NCBI RefSeq assembly: GCF_002198095.1
Contig: NZ_NHMK01000010.1
Span: forward strand, 1-64,000
Direction of reading: 5' to 3'
DNA from: Deinococcus indicus
GTDB lineage: Bacteria > Deinococcota > Deinococci > Deinococcales > Deinococcaceae
Length of the DNA: 64,000 nucleotides
Both the position numbers and the translations under genes were made by a program. A model generated the notes under the pieces. That model saw only the letters and a program-made list of their open reading frames with translations. It did not search any database and was not told the DNA's origin. Positions 1 to 9,357 of the stretch are shown in pieces; positions within the stretch are counted from its first letter, which is position 1, and every line of letters starts with the position of its first letter.

Positions 1-680
<680 letters not shown>

Positions 681-1166
681 GCCGGTAGTGTGTGCGTCGC
701 GCGTCAGTGCCGTGTCATCTGAATCTGAAAAAGATGCAGTGATCATCAGACTCCAGTCAGATTAAAAGTGAACCCAGCACACTGGCTGTCGGTGGCCGCC
801 TGACGTGGCTTGCGTCTGTGGCGCTCCTCTTGTTTCTGCGGGGCTCTACGAGTCCGCCGGGACCCGGCAGCGCCGCAAGGCATACGGGACTGCCGCTTGT
901 TTCGCCGGCAATCCGGGTCAACAATCCGGAACGTCACCGGATGGCCGGCTCCACGCTCGGAGGGACGTTTCTCTCCTGCTCTGCGGAGGGGTTCTCCGAG
1001 TCGCATGCGCTCGGACCCAGCGGGTTTTGCAATCCATTTAATCGGAGTCCGTATCAGTTCCTTCGCCTCCCCCGCAGTGATCAGGACCGGGCGATGTCGG
1101 ACCGCTTCGGACCGCCCGCAGGCGGCGCCGACGTGCCCCTGACCGGCTTGCTGCAGACTCCCGCAC
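681..1166. other. Intergenic region between pstS and an HD-GYP gene
   Basis: No convincing gene in this stretch of nearly 490 bases. It holds the pstS upstream region; two TCAGA words spaced 11 bases apart at 746-761 could be part of a Pho box but are too weak to call. It also holds a copy of the dispersed palindromic repeat (881-1055) and, at about 830-866, a fragment that matches an internal part of the same repeat in reverse orientation. That suggests a nested or rearranged copy. Confidence 0.7.
881..1055 (+). repeat. Dispersed palindromic repeat, copy A
   Basis: Member of a repeat family found at least nine times here. Starts CATACGGGACTGCCG and ends AATCGGAGTCCGTATCAG, so the ends are imperfect inverted repeats. 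The core words CAATCCGGAACGTCACCGGA and GTTTCTCTCCTGCTC are shared with copy B at 12.9 kb. The sub-terminal hairpin is degenerate here (TTTTGCAATCCATTTAATCGG), and the copy is longer than the others through a local duplication of the AATCCGG segment. It does not abut a stop codon. Confidence 0.85.
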
Positions 1167-2600
1167 GTGCACTGCGCCCCACCCGCCCCTGAAACGTGGA
1201 CCTCACGCGACCTCGACCGACTGGCCCGGGCCGCCAGCTCCGACCACGGCGGCTCCGCCTGGCCGGCTGTCCTGAGCGCGCTGGTCGACATCCACCCAGG
1301 CGCGCAGCGCGCCCTGCTGGCCATCCGCCAGGGCACCCACTTCGAGGTTCAGGGTGTCACCGGGTACCCCGCAGACCTTCTGGACCTGCGCTTGCCCCTC
1401 CACACCGAGCGCGCCTGGTACGGGCAGTCAGAATCAGCCTGGTACGCCGAGAAGTCCCGGCAACTCTCAGGTCCGGACCTGCAGGGACACCTGGGCCGCA
1501 TCGAGACGCTGTTCGGCCCACAGGACCATTACCGCACGCTGCGTGAGCGGGGGAACCTGGACACCCTGCAGGCCAACCTCCTGCAACCCTTCACCTGCCA
1601 CGGTGAAGTCGTCGCTCACCTAAACATCGACGGTGTGGAGGCGCTGCCCTCCCTGCCAGAACACGCCGTGAACCTCCTGCGAACCCTGATCGAGCGCTCC
1701 TGGACAGCGTCCGCCGACGCTCACCTGCGGGAACGCAACGAACTCTGGGAAATGGCCCGCCTCGGGGATCTCCTGCGCCCCATCATGGATCCTCACGCAC
1801 TGCTGCGCGCCGGCCTGCGCCGCGTGGCCGCGGCCTTCGGCGCGGCCGCGCACCACTCCGTTCAACCGTCACGGTTCGATCCGAGCCTGAGCATCACAGA
1901 GCCCTGCCTCGACGGATTCCTTACCCTGACCTGGAGCGCACCGACGTCCTCGCGGGCACTCGCGCAACTGTCACTCAGAAGCCTCGCCGACCGCGTCCAC
2001 CACGCGCACCTGCGAGAACAGCAGCGCGGATCACTCCTCGAATCGAGAAACCACGCCCTGGAATTGATCGGCGCCGCCCTGGAAGCCCGCGATCTGGAAA
2101 CCCAGGGCCACACCCGGCGCGTGGCGCACTGGGCGCAGCAGGTGGCCCGGGCGGCTGACCTGGATCCCGAGGAGGCCGAGGCGCTGCACCTGGGCGCCCT
2201 CCTGCACGACCTCGGAAAACTGGCCATCCCTGACGCGATCCTGCTCAAACCGGGTCCGCTGACCGATCAGGAACGCGCGGTCATGCAGCGCCACCCTGGG
2301 CTGGGCGCCGCGCTCGCGCAGCGCGTTCCGCACCTTCCGGACGGCGCGCTGGACGTGGTCCGCTCACACCACGAGCACTGGAACGGGCGCGGGTATCCTG
2401 CCGGGCTGCGCGGTGAGGAGATTCCCAGGCCAGCGCGCCTGTTCGCCGTGATCGATACGTACGACGCCCTGACCAGTGACCGCCCCTACCGCGCGGCCTG
2501 GACGCCACAGGCTGCCTGGGCGGAAGTGCAGCGTCTCAGCGGGCAGCAGTTCGATCCCCGGGCGGTTCACTTGCTCGGGGAGGTCCTGCAGCCAGCTTGA
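1167..2600 (+). CDS. HD-GYP domain protein (probable cyclic-di-GMP phosphodiesterase) with divergent N-terminal sensor region
   Basis: 477 residues from a GTG start. The C-terminal third is an HD-GYP domain: LLHDLGKLAIPD near residue 345 and HHEHWNGRGYPAGL near 405, followed by FAVIDTYDALTSDRPYR. HD-GYP proteins hydrolyse c-di-GMP to pGpG or GMP with a bimetal centre. The first roughly 290 residues look like a GAF-type sensor (FTCHGEVVAHLNIDG, HAVNLLRTLIERSW) but are too divergent to name with certainty. No transmembrane segment is evident, so it is probably cytosolic. Start choice is uncertain because no clear ribosome site precedes the GTG. It is monocistronic as far as can be seen. A second, larger HD-GYP protein is encoded at 9.4-11.4 kb. 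Confidence 0.85.
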   Translation: MHCAPPAPETWTSRDLDRLARAASSDHGGSAWPAVLSALVDIHPGAQRALLAIRQGTHFEVQGVTGYPADLLDLRLPLHTERAWYGQSESAWYAEKSRQLSGPDLQGHLGRIETLFGPQDHYRTLRERGNLDTLQANLLQPFTCHGEVVAHLNIDGVEALPSLPEHAVNLLRTLIERSWTASADAHLRERNELWEMARLGDLLRPIMDPHALLRAGLRRVAAAFGAAAHHSVQPSRFDPSLSITEPCLDGFLTLTWSAPTSSRALAQLSLRSLADRVHHAHLREQQRGSLLESRNHALELIGAALEARDLETQGHTRRVAHWAQQVARAADLDPEEAEALHLGALLHDLGKLAIPDAILLKPGPLTDQERAVMQRHPGLGAALAQRVPHLPDGALDVVRSHHEHWNGRGYPAGLRGEEIPRPARLFAVIDTYDALTSDRPYRAAWTPQAAWAEVQRLSGQQFDPRAVHLLGEVLQPA

Positions 2601-2679
2601 GCCTCCCACGCCTGGAGGGGCGTTTTCTCCTTCACGGACGCCGGACGTCCTGTTCGGGTACGTGCGCTACGCTGGGCGC

Positions 2680-5529
2680 GTGCCGGACCCTGCGCCACGC
2701 CCTGCCACGCCGCGCCTGCTGCTGCTGGCGCTGCTGCTGACCGGCGCGTACCACGGCACGCTGGTCCTGACCCGCGCGTACCGGGGCGCGGACGGCGCCG
2801 GCGCGCTGCAGTTCCTGGCGAGCGCGTACGCCCGCCACCCGCTGGACCCCTGGGACGACCGCTGGTACGGCGGCGTGCCCCTGACCGGCGAGGCGCCGCT
2901 GGCCGCGCAGCTGATCGCGCTGCTGTCCGGCGCGCTGGGCCTGGAGGGCGCGTACGGCGCGGCGCAGTTCCTGGCGGCGGCTCTGCTCGCGTGGGGCGCG
3001 TACCGCGCGGCGCTGGCCTGCTCGTCCGCGCGGGTGGCGGGCGTGGCGACGCTGCTCGTCACGCTGGGCAGCGCCCTGACCCTGCAACTGAACGTGTTCG
3101 GGCACCTGGGCGCGGTGTTCGCGGCCGGGCTCGCCCTGCACGCCGCGCCGCCGCTGTGGGCGTGGCTGCGCGGCGAGGCCCGCGTGGGCCGCCGGGCGCT
3201 GCCGCCGCTGCTCGCGGCGGGCACGGCCGACCCGGTCACGGCCCTGCTGCTGGGCGGCGCGTTGCTGCTGGCCGGGCCGGGCGCGCGGGGGCGGCGCGGC
3301 GCGGCGGGCGGGACGCTGCTGCTGGCGCAGGCGGCCCTGTCCGGCTGGGCCGGCTGGCTGTGGTCCCCGGCCCTGACCCCACCAGTGCCGCCGCCGCCCG
3401 GCGCGGGCCGCAGCGTGTGGCTGTGCCTGCTGCTGCCGCTCTGGAGCGTGCAGTGGGTGCTGCCGGCCCTGCCGGGCCTGCTGCGTGCCGGCCCGCGCGG
3501 CTGGGGCGTGACGGAGCGGCTGGCGCTGGCCGGCGCGGCCCTGCTGCCCGGCGCGGCCCTGCTGTGGCTGCCGCTCGTCGGGTCGGCCGGCCGAGGCCCG
3601 CTGCGCCTGCCCGCCCCGGAGACCGTGGTGTTCGTCGCCTCGCTGCTGCTGCTGCCGCTGGCCGCGCGGGTCGCGCTGCGCGCCTGGGACGCCGCCCGCG
3701 CTCCGACCGGGCCGGGTCCGTTGCCGCTGGTGGGCGCGGCGGCCCTGACCCTGATCGTCACGGTCGGCCTGAACGCCCTGCCCCGCACCCGGCCGCTGGA
3801 GCCGGCGCCGCTGAACTTCGCGCCGCTCCTGAACTTCATCGAGAAGGACGAACACTGGCGTTACCGCTTCCTGACCGTCGGGTTCGGGCGGCAGCTGGGC
3901 CTGCTGACCGCGCAGACGCGCGCGGCGACCCCGGCGGGCCTGTGGCACCTGCCGCCGGACCTGCCGCAGCCGCTCGCGCCGCCCGGCGCGTTCGCGGCCC
4001 TTCCGGAACGCGCCGACCTGCCGGGCGCCGGGTCGCTGTCGGCGCTGCTGACGCACCCGGAACGCTCGTACCTGAAGTTCGTGTACGCGGCCAGTCCGGC
4101 GCTCGACCCGCTGCTGTTCCTGCACGGCTGGCACTCCATCGGCACGCTGGAGAACGGCGTGGTCGTCTGGGAACGCGAGGACGTCCCGCCCCTCCCGGCG
4201 AGGCTGCCGCGCAGCGCCCTGCCGTCCTGGGCGGCGGCGCTGTGGGGCGTGGGGCCGCTCGCGGCACTCCTGGCGGCGGGACTGGCGATCACGCGCGCCG
4301 CGCCCAGCGAACGCGCGCGCGGCCGCGTCCAGCCCGGCGCTGCTGGTACGGGCAGCGCAGGCCAGACCGACGCGGGGGCCAGTCCGCCAGACGCCCGGAC
4401 GGCCGCGTGGGGCCCGGTGCGGGTGGTGGCGGGCGTCACGCTGCTGGTGCTGGCCGGCGGGCTGGCGCTGCGGCTGTCGCCCGGCTGGGCGCTGGAACGC
4501 GACTGGACCGCGCGGGCCCGCGCCGGCATGACGGGCGGCGGCCTGCGCGGCGAATTCGCGCGGCTTGAGGGAATCCGTTACCGCCTGACCCGCCCGGCCG
4601 GGCTGCCACCGACGGACCGGTGGGCGTGGCAGGCGCGGGTCACGGCGCAGTGGTGGACGCCGCTGGGCGCGCGGCAGACTGCCGGGACGCAGGCGCTGCA
4701 CTTCGGGCGGGGCGGCTGGGTGGTCACGCCCCCGGAGGCGGGCGCGCTGGCCCTGCGGCGGGTCGTGCCGTCGCCGCAGGCGGCCGCCGCGTACGACCGC
4801 GCGCCGCGCCGCATCACCACGAACGCCACCGCGCCCGCCGACGTGCTCGACCGGCCGGTCGTGCAGGTCCTGTCCGCGCGGACGGTCACGCTCGCCGGGC
4901 GCGTGGTGGCGGTCGGCTCGCTGCTGAACGCCGACGCGCGCCCCGCCGACCTGACCCTGAGTGCCACGCTGCGCGGCCCGGACGGTCAGGTGATCGTCAG
5001 CGGGAACGCGGGCCTGAGCGTCCTGCATAAACTCCGTCCCGGCGAGCGGACCCCGTGGCTGGTGCGCCTGCCGCCCCTGCCGCCCGGCACGGACCCGGCG
5101 TCCCTGACGCTGGACGTCGCGGCGCGGGCGGTGGTGACGGGCCGCAGCCTCGAACGGCCCATTGCGGCCCGCAGCCGCGTGCAGGGCGGTCGGGTGGTCG
5201 TCGAGGCGCGCAACGTGTCCACGCGGACGCTGGCCGTCCCGCAGGCGCTGCTGGCAGTGTCCGACGCGCGCGGCGTGGCGTGGGTGCGCGGCGTGGTCGG
5301 CCCGGCCCTGCCGCCCGGCGCGGTCTGGACGTTCAGCCTGCCCGCCGCGCCCCCCGCGAACGCCAGGGTCCGCGTGCAGGAGGTCGCCGGCCCCCCGGAC
5401 GCCGGGACGGTGCGGCCCGCCCGGACGGCGCCGGGGTCGTTCCCACTGCCGGACACGGTCCTGACGGGCGGGTCGTACACCCTGACGTTCCAGGTGCTGC
5501 CGGACGCCGCGTCCCCGGAGGCGCCGTGA
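2680..5529 (+). CDS. Large polytopic membrane protein, GT-C-like or uncharacterised
   Basis: About 949 residues from a GTG at 2680, chosen because a TACGCT -10 hexamer lies 6 bases upstream (leaderless pattern); the open frame extends further upstream but overlaps the previous gene. The N-terminal 540 residues contain about ten very hydrophobic Leu/Ala-rich segments. The first loop has WDDRWYGGVPLTGEAPL near residue 70, reminiscent of the first periplasmic loop of GT-C-type glycosyltransferase or 6-pyruvoyl-tetrahydropterin-synthase-related membrane proteins. One more membrane segment near residue 590 precedes an extracytoplasmic C-terminal region of about 350 residues that looks like beta-sandwich repeats (NVSTRTLAVPQALLAV). 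No exact function can be given. Its stop overlaps the start of the next gene (GTGA), so the two are probably made together. Confidence 0.7.
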   Translation: MPDPAPRPATPRLLLLALLLTGAYHGTLVLTRAYRGADGAGALQFLASAYARHPLDPWDDRWYGGVPLTGEAPLAAQLIALLSGALGLEGAYGAAQFLAAALLAWGAYRAALACSSARVAGVATLLVTLGSALTLQLNVFGHLGAVFAAGLALHAAPPLWAWLRGEARVGRRALPPLLAAGTADPVTALLLGGALLLAGPGARGRRGAAGGTLLLAQAALSGWAGWLWSPALTPPVPPPPGAGRSVWLCLLLPLWSVQWVLPALPGLLRAGPRGWGVTERLALAGAALLPGAALLWLPLVGSAGRGPLRLPAPETVVFVASLLLLPLAARVALRAWDAARAPTGPGPLPLVGAAALTLIVTVGLNALPRTRPLEPAPLNFAPLLNFIEKDEHWRYRFLTVGFGRQLGLLTAQTRAATPAGLWHLPPDLPQPLAPPGAFAALPERADLPGAGSLSALLTHPERSYLKFVYAASPALDPLLFLHGWHSIGTLENGVVVWEREDVPPLPARLPRSALPSWAAALWGVGPLAALLAAGLAITRAAPSERARGRVQPGAAGTGSAGQTDAGASPPDARTAAWGPVRVVAGVTLLVLAGGLALRLSPGWALERDWTARARAGMTGGGLRGEFARLEGIRYRLTRPAGLPPTDRWAWQARVTAQWWTPLGARQTAGTQALHFGRGGWVVTPPEAGALALRRVVPSPQAAAAYDRAPRRITTNATAPADVLDRPVVQVLSARTVTLAGRVVAVGSLLNADARPADLTLSATLRGPDGQVIVSGNAGLSVLHKLRPGERTPWLVRLPPLPPGTDPASLTLDVAARAVVTGRSLERPIAARSRVQGGRVVVEARNVSTRTLAVPQALLAVSDARGVAWVRGVVGPALPPGAVWTFSLPAAPPANARVRVQEVAGPPDAGTVRPARTAPGSFPLPDTVLTGGSYTLTFQVLPDAASPEAP

Positions 5530-6368
5530 GGCGCGCGGTGCTGGGCGCGTCGGTCCTGCTGGCGCTGCTGGCCGCCTGCGCCGACCCGCCCCGTCCGTTC
5601 GCGCGGCCGTCCCTGACGGTGCGTATGGGACCGGACGACCTGCGCTTCACGCTGGCCGGCCCGGACCTGCCGGCCGGGGAGCGCGCCGAGGTGTCGCTGT
5701 TCGGTCCGGCGGGCGAGACCGTCACCCGCGCCGGCACGCAGGCGGGGCAGGTGACGCTGCGGGTGCCGTCCGTCCGGGCGGGCGCCGTGCCGTTCGAGGT
5801 CCGGGTCGGCCCGCACCGCTTCGAGGGGCAGGTGCGCCGTGAGCCGGGCGAGCCGGTGTCGCCGCTGACCCTGAAGGTGGGGGGGCGGGCGGTGCGGGTC
5901 ACGCAGCCGCGCCCGCCGGCGCTGGTGCTGCATCCCACGGACCGGCACGGGAACGTCACGCGGCGGCCGGTGACGGTGCGGATGGAACGCCCGGACGGCG
6001 TGACGCTGCGCCGGACAGTGCCGGTCAAGCACCTGACAGCGTGGGTGTTCCTGCCGCCGGGCCGCGTAACGGGCCTGATGTCGGTCACGGCCGTGACGGG
6101 CGGCGCGGCCGGAGAGTCCGGCGAGGTGGACCTGCTGCCCGGCCCGCTCAGCCGCGCCCGGCCGGAGGAGGCGGCCGGGCGCTGGTCAGAGGTGCGGGAC
6201 CGCCTCGGGAACCGCGTGGTCGAGAACGAGGCGGCAGTCCTGACGGCTGTCGAGGACAGCTGGAACGTGCAGGTGCCGTTCACACCGGTGGCGGGCGCCG
6301 CCACGCCGGCTGTTACGCTGCCGGGCGCGCGGGTGGAGGCGGAGGAGGTGCCCTTCGCCGAGCGGTGA
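5526..6368 (+). CDS. Predicted lipoprotein with Ig-like or invasin-like repeats
   Basis: 280 residues starting at GTG 5526, which overlaps the TGA of the preceding membrane-protein gene by three bases (GTGA), implying translational coupling. The N-terminus is a lipoprotein signal (VRRAVLGASVLLALLAAC), so the mature protein should be lipid-anchored outside the cytoplasmic membrane. The rest is Pro/Gly/Val-rich and looks like two or three beta-sandwich domains; LHPTDRHGNVTRRPVTVRM resembles the start of an invasin/intimin-type Ig domain. Function unknown. The pairing with the large membrane protein suggests a shared envelope role. Confidence 0.7.
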   Translation: MRRAVLGASVLLALLAACADPPRPFARPSLTVRMGPDDLRFTLAGPDLPAGERAEVSLFGPAGETVTRAGTQAGQVTLRVPSVRAGAVPFEVRVGPHRFEGQVRREPGEPVSPLTLKVGGRAVRVTQPRPPALVLHPTDRHGNVTRRPVTVRMERPDGVTLRRTVPVKHLTAWVFLPPGRVTGLMSVTAVTGGAAGESGEVDLLPGPLSRARPEEAAGRWSEVRDRLGNRVVENEAAVLTAVEDSWNVQVPFTPVAGAATPAVTLPGARVEAEEVPFAER

Positions 6369-6487
6369 GGGAGGCACGGGGGACAGCAAAATATTTTTAT
6401 GTATATGAAGGGAAGGGTGTCAGAGTGTCCCAGATCAACCCGCCTCACCAAACCTGACCGGAGGCAGTCCGTAGCAGACCGACCGCG

Positions 6488-7696
6488 TTACTCCGGTAGC
6501 GTGAATGAGAACGTCGCGCCCTGTCCGGGTTGTCCGGTGGCGTGGACGGTTCCGCCGTGCCGGGTGATGACCCGCCGGATGAGCGCGAGGCCGGTGCCGG
6601 TGCCTTCGAAGTCGTTCTGGTGGTGGAGCCGCTGGAACAGGCGGAACAGTTTGTGCGCGTAGTCGGGGTCGAATCCGGCGCCGTTGTCCTGCACGTCGAT
6701 CCGCCAGGTGCGGGCGTGCGGGTCGTGGTGGGCGCTGACGTGCAGTTGCGGGTCGGGTGTGTTGCGGGTGTACTTGAGGGCGTTGCTGCACAGGATCTTG
6801 AGGACGGACCTCAGCGCGTGCGGGTCGCCGGGGACGGTGGGCAGGGGAGAGGCCGTCCAGGTCGCGTGTGGCGTGGTCGGGTGGAGTTCGCGTTGCACCT
6901 CGGCGTGCAGTTCGTTCAGGTCGACCGGCTGGACGCGCAGGGCGCAGCGGCCGGCGCGGCTGAAGCGCATGACGCCGTCGATCATGCCGGAGAGGTTCGC
7001 GGCGCTGCCCTCGATGATCCCGAGGTACCGGTCGCGTTTGCCGGGGTCGGTGGTCTGCCGGGCGAGGCGCGCGAAGCTCAGGAGGTGCCGGACGGGCGTG
7101 AGCAGGTCGTGCGACATGGCGTAGGTGATGTTCTCGAGTTCCTCGTTCGTCTGCACGAGCAGCTGCTTTTCCTGCCGGAGCGCGGCGGTCTGCCGGGCGA
7201 CTTCGGCGGCGAGGCTGGCGTTGAGGGTTTCGAGGGCCTGCTGGGCCTGCACGCGGTCGGTGACGTCGCGGGACACGACGATCACGTCGTAAGGCGCGGC
7301 AGGCCGGACCGGGTCGGGGAGGGGCGTGAGCGTCACGTCCCACCAGCGGGGTTCGCCGCGCATGGTCGGGCAGAACCCCGTGAACTGCGCGGGCGTCCCG
7401 CCGGACGCGACCGCGAACGCTTCGAGCATCGCGTCGCGCGCCTCGCCCTCCCAGAAGGACAGCCAGTCGGCGCCGTGGCAGGCGCTGTAATCGTCGACCT
7501 GCATGGCTTCCTGGCCGCGCAGGTTCATGGATTGCAGGCGGCCGTGCCGGTCGACCACCTTGATGCAGTCCGCGCTGAGGTTGTGGACGCTGGTCAGGTA
7601 CCGGTCCCGCCACGCCTGATCCGAGACGGGAACGTCGCCGGTGAGCAGGTCGGTGGCGGGGTTGGGTTCCAGCAACTGCGGACCGGGCTCCAGCAT
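6488..7696 (-). CDS. PAS-domain sensor histidine kinase
   Basis: 402 residues from ATG 7696. A PAS domain fills roughly residues 35-155 (LSADCIKVVDRHGRLQSMN; WWDVTLTPLPD; VSRDVTDR), then a coiled-coil linker, the H-box YAMSHDLLTPVRHLLSFARL with the phospho-accepting His near 195, the N-box SVLKILCSNALKYTRN, and ATP-lid motifs DNGAGFD and GTGTGLALIRR. It autophosphorylates and should pass phosphate to a response regulator, but none is encoded nearby, so it is an orphan kinase. No membrane segments, so it is cytosolic. The start is supported by a TACACT -10 hexamer 7 bases upstream (leaderless); an in-frame extension upstream looks non-coding. Confidence 0.9.
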   Translation of the reverse strand: MLEPGPQLLEPNPATDLLTGDVPVSDQAWRDRYLTSVHNLSADCIKVVDRHGRLQSMNLRGQEAMQVDDYSACHGADWLSFWEGEARDAMLEAFAVASGGTPAQFTGFCPTMRGEPRWWDVTLTPLPDPVRPAAPYDVIVVSRDVTDRVQAQQALETLNASLAAEVARQTAALRQEKQLLVQTNEELENITYAMSHDLLTPVRHLLSFARLARQTTDPGKRDRYLGIIEGSAANLSGMIDGVMRFSRAGRCALRVQPVDLNELHAEVQRELHPTTPHATWTASPLPTVPGDPHALRSVLKILCSNALKYTRNTPDPQLHVSAHHDPHARTWRIDVQDNGAGFDPDYAHKLFRLFQRLHHQNDFEGTGTGLALIRRVITRHGGTVHATGQPGQGATFSFTLPE

Positions 7697-7779
7697 ACGT
7701 CTCAGTGTAGGGTATCTGCCGCTGCGGTGATCGTGTGGGACTTCACGACCGGCCGGCGCGAGGGTCGGTCGGCGGCAGG

Positions 7780-9357
7780 TCACGCCTCGCGGACGGTGTT
7801 CCGTCCGGCGGCTTTCGCGGCGTACAGCGCCTGATCGGCCGCCTGGAGCGCCTGGGTGGGTTCGTCCCCGGCGGTCAGGACGGTCAGGCCGAAACTGGCT
7901 GTGACGTGCAGCTCCGGGTGGATGTCGGTCCAGTCGTGCGTGTCCAGCGCGGCGCGCAGGCGTTCGCAGACGCGCCGCGCGACCGGGAGGCTCGCGCCGG
8001 ACAGCAGCAGCAGGAATTCCTCTCCGCCGAACCGCGCGAGGCAGTCGTGATCCCGGATTTCACGCGTGAGGACCTGCACGGCCCGCACGAGCACGGCGTC
8101 CCCGACCACGTGACCGTAGCGGTCGTTCACGCCCTTGAAGTGGTCGAGATCCAGCAGCGCGGCCGCCGACGGGTGCCCGCCGGCCGCGCGGGTCAGCAGG
8201 GTTTCCAGGTGGGTCATGGCGGCCGCGCGGTTCGGCGCGCCGGTCAGCGGGTCGCGCAGCGCCGCTTCCGCAAACGCCTCGGCGCGCACTTCAGCCTCGC
8301 TGGCCTGCCGTTCGATCTCGCGCAGCAGCGCGCCCTGCTGGAAGTACTCGCGGTACAGACCTTCCAGGCGGCGGGTCAGGTCCCGCTGCACCTCGAAGGC
8401 CTGCTCGAACCGCCCCTGGCGCGCCTGGGCGTCCGCCTGCACCTGCCGGGCCTGCGCGGCCAGCAGGTCCAGACTGGCCCGCTGGAACGCACCGACCGCG
8501 GCGGCCGCGTCCCGCTCCATGTCCGCCCAGCGGGCGTCCACGGCGCCGACCCGCGCGCGGTCCAGCAGCGCCCGCCCCAGCGCCTGCTGACTGCCGGAGG
8601 CGCGGGCCAGCCGCACCCGCTCGGTGGCGAGCGCCCTGGCGACCGGCACGCGGCCACTCAGCAGTTCCCACGCGACCAGCGACTCCAGGATTTCCGGTTG
8701 CAGGCGCAGGACCGCGACCTCCTGCGGACCGGTCTGCATGGCCCGCAGTTCCCGCACGGACACCGGCAGCTGCGCGCGCGCCTCCTCGACCAGTTCGGGT
8801 GGCAGTTCACCGGCCTGCAGGGCGAGCGCCGCGCCGCGCACGAAATTGATGTGGAACGCGGTCGACAGGGGCGGCACGCCCGGCTCCGCGGAGTCCAGGC
8901 CCGCCCGGAACGGGGAGCGCAGCAGTTCCAGCAGGCGGGCCGCGACCGCCGCGTTCCGTCCGCGTTCCAGTTCGTAGTGCGAGGCGTTCACCGCGACGAG
9001 CGCCACGTCCCGCACCTCGCCGGCCGCGCGGGCCAGGGCGTCCGCCTCGCGGAAGTGCCCGTCGGCACCCAGGTCGTCGTACACGTCGAGCATGACCAGC
9101 GCGACCGCCACGTGCGCCCGCGCCGTCAGTCCGGCGTCGCCCGACGTGCGCGCCAGGTCCAGGCACGCGACGGCGTGCGTCATCGCGGCCTGCAGGTCCC
9201 CGAGGTCCAGCGCCAGGTACGTCGCGTCGCGGCGCAGCAGCGTCAGCTGCCGCAGGTCGCTCACGCCGTCCATCGCGGCCAGCGTGTCCTGCAGTTCCCG
9301 TTCCACGGCCCGCAGGTCGGTCAGTTCCGGGTCCGGCGGGGTCGCTTCCGGCGTCAC
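7780..9357 (-). CDS. Diguanylate cyclase (GGDEF) with TPR-like N-terminal region
   Basis: 525 residues from GTG 9357. The N-terminal 350 residues are Ala/Leu-rich helical repeats typical of tetratricopeptide-like sensor regions (SDLRQLTLLRRDATYLALDL; GSQQALGRALLDRARVGAVD). The C-terminal domain (about 365-520) is a GGDEF diguanylate cyclase: DPLTGAPNRAA at its start, DLDHFKGVND in the GTP site and the active GGEEF near residue 445. The inhibitory I-site RDHD lies exactly five residues before GGEEF, so product inhibition is expected. The GTG start overlaps the stop of the upstream HD-GYP gene (GTGA), so one mRNA encodes both a c-di-GMP maker and a presumed destroyer. Confidence 0.92.
   Translation of the reverse strand: MTPEATPPDPELTDLRAVERELQDTLAAMDGVSDLRQLTLLRRDATYLALDLGDLQAAMTHAVACLDLARTSGDAGLTARAHVAVALVMLDVYDDLGADGHFREADALARAAGEVRDVALVAVNASHYELERGRNAAVAARLLELLRSPFRAGLDSAEPGVPPLSTAFHINFVRGAALALQAGELPPELVEEARAQLPVSVRELRAMQTGPQEVAVLRLQPEILESLVAWELLSGRVPVARALATERVRLARASGSQQALGRALLDRARVGAVDARWADMERDAAAAVGAFQRASLDLLAAQARQVQADAQARQGRFEQAFEVQRDLTRRLEGLYREYFQQGALLREIERQASEAEVRAEAFAEAALRDPLTGAPNRAAAMTHLETLLTRAAGGHPSAAALLDLDHFKGVNDRYGHVVGDAVLVRAVQVLTREIRDHDCLARFGGEEFLLLLSGASLPVARRVCERLRAALDTHDWTDIHPELHVTASFGLTVLTAGDEPTQALQAADQALYAAKAAGRNTVREA

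Noticed and set aside
717..770. Possible Pho box upstream of pstS (TCAGA words 11 bases apart)
   Set aside because: Only two weak half-sites, so I cannot support a named operator, though it is worth checking.
2632..5028. Long open frame of about 800 codons on the minus strand of the membrane-protein gene
   Set aside because: Arg/Gln/Gly-rich translation with no domain: a typical shadow of a GC-rich gene in another frame.
6385..6412. AT-rich TTTTTATGTATATGAAGGG between the lipoprotein and kinase genes, loosely like a radiation/desiccation response motif
   Set aside because: It lies between convergent gene ends, is not palindromic and is not upstream of any start codon, so a promoter role is unlikely.
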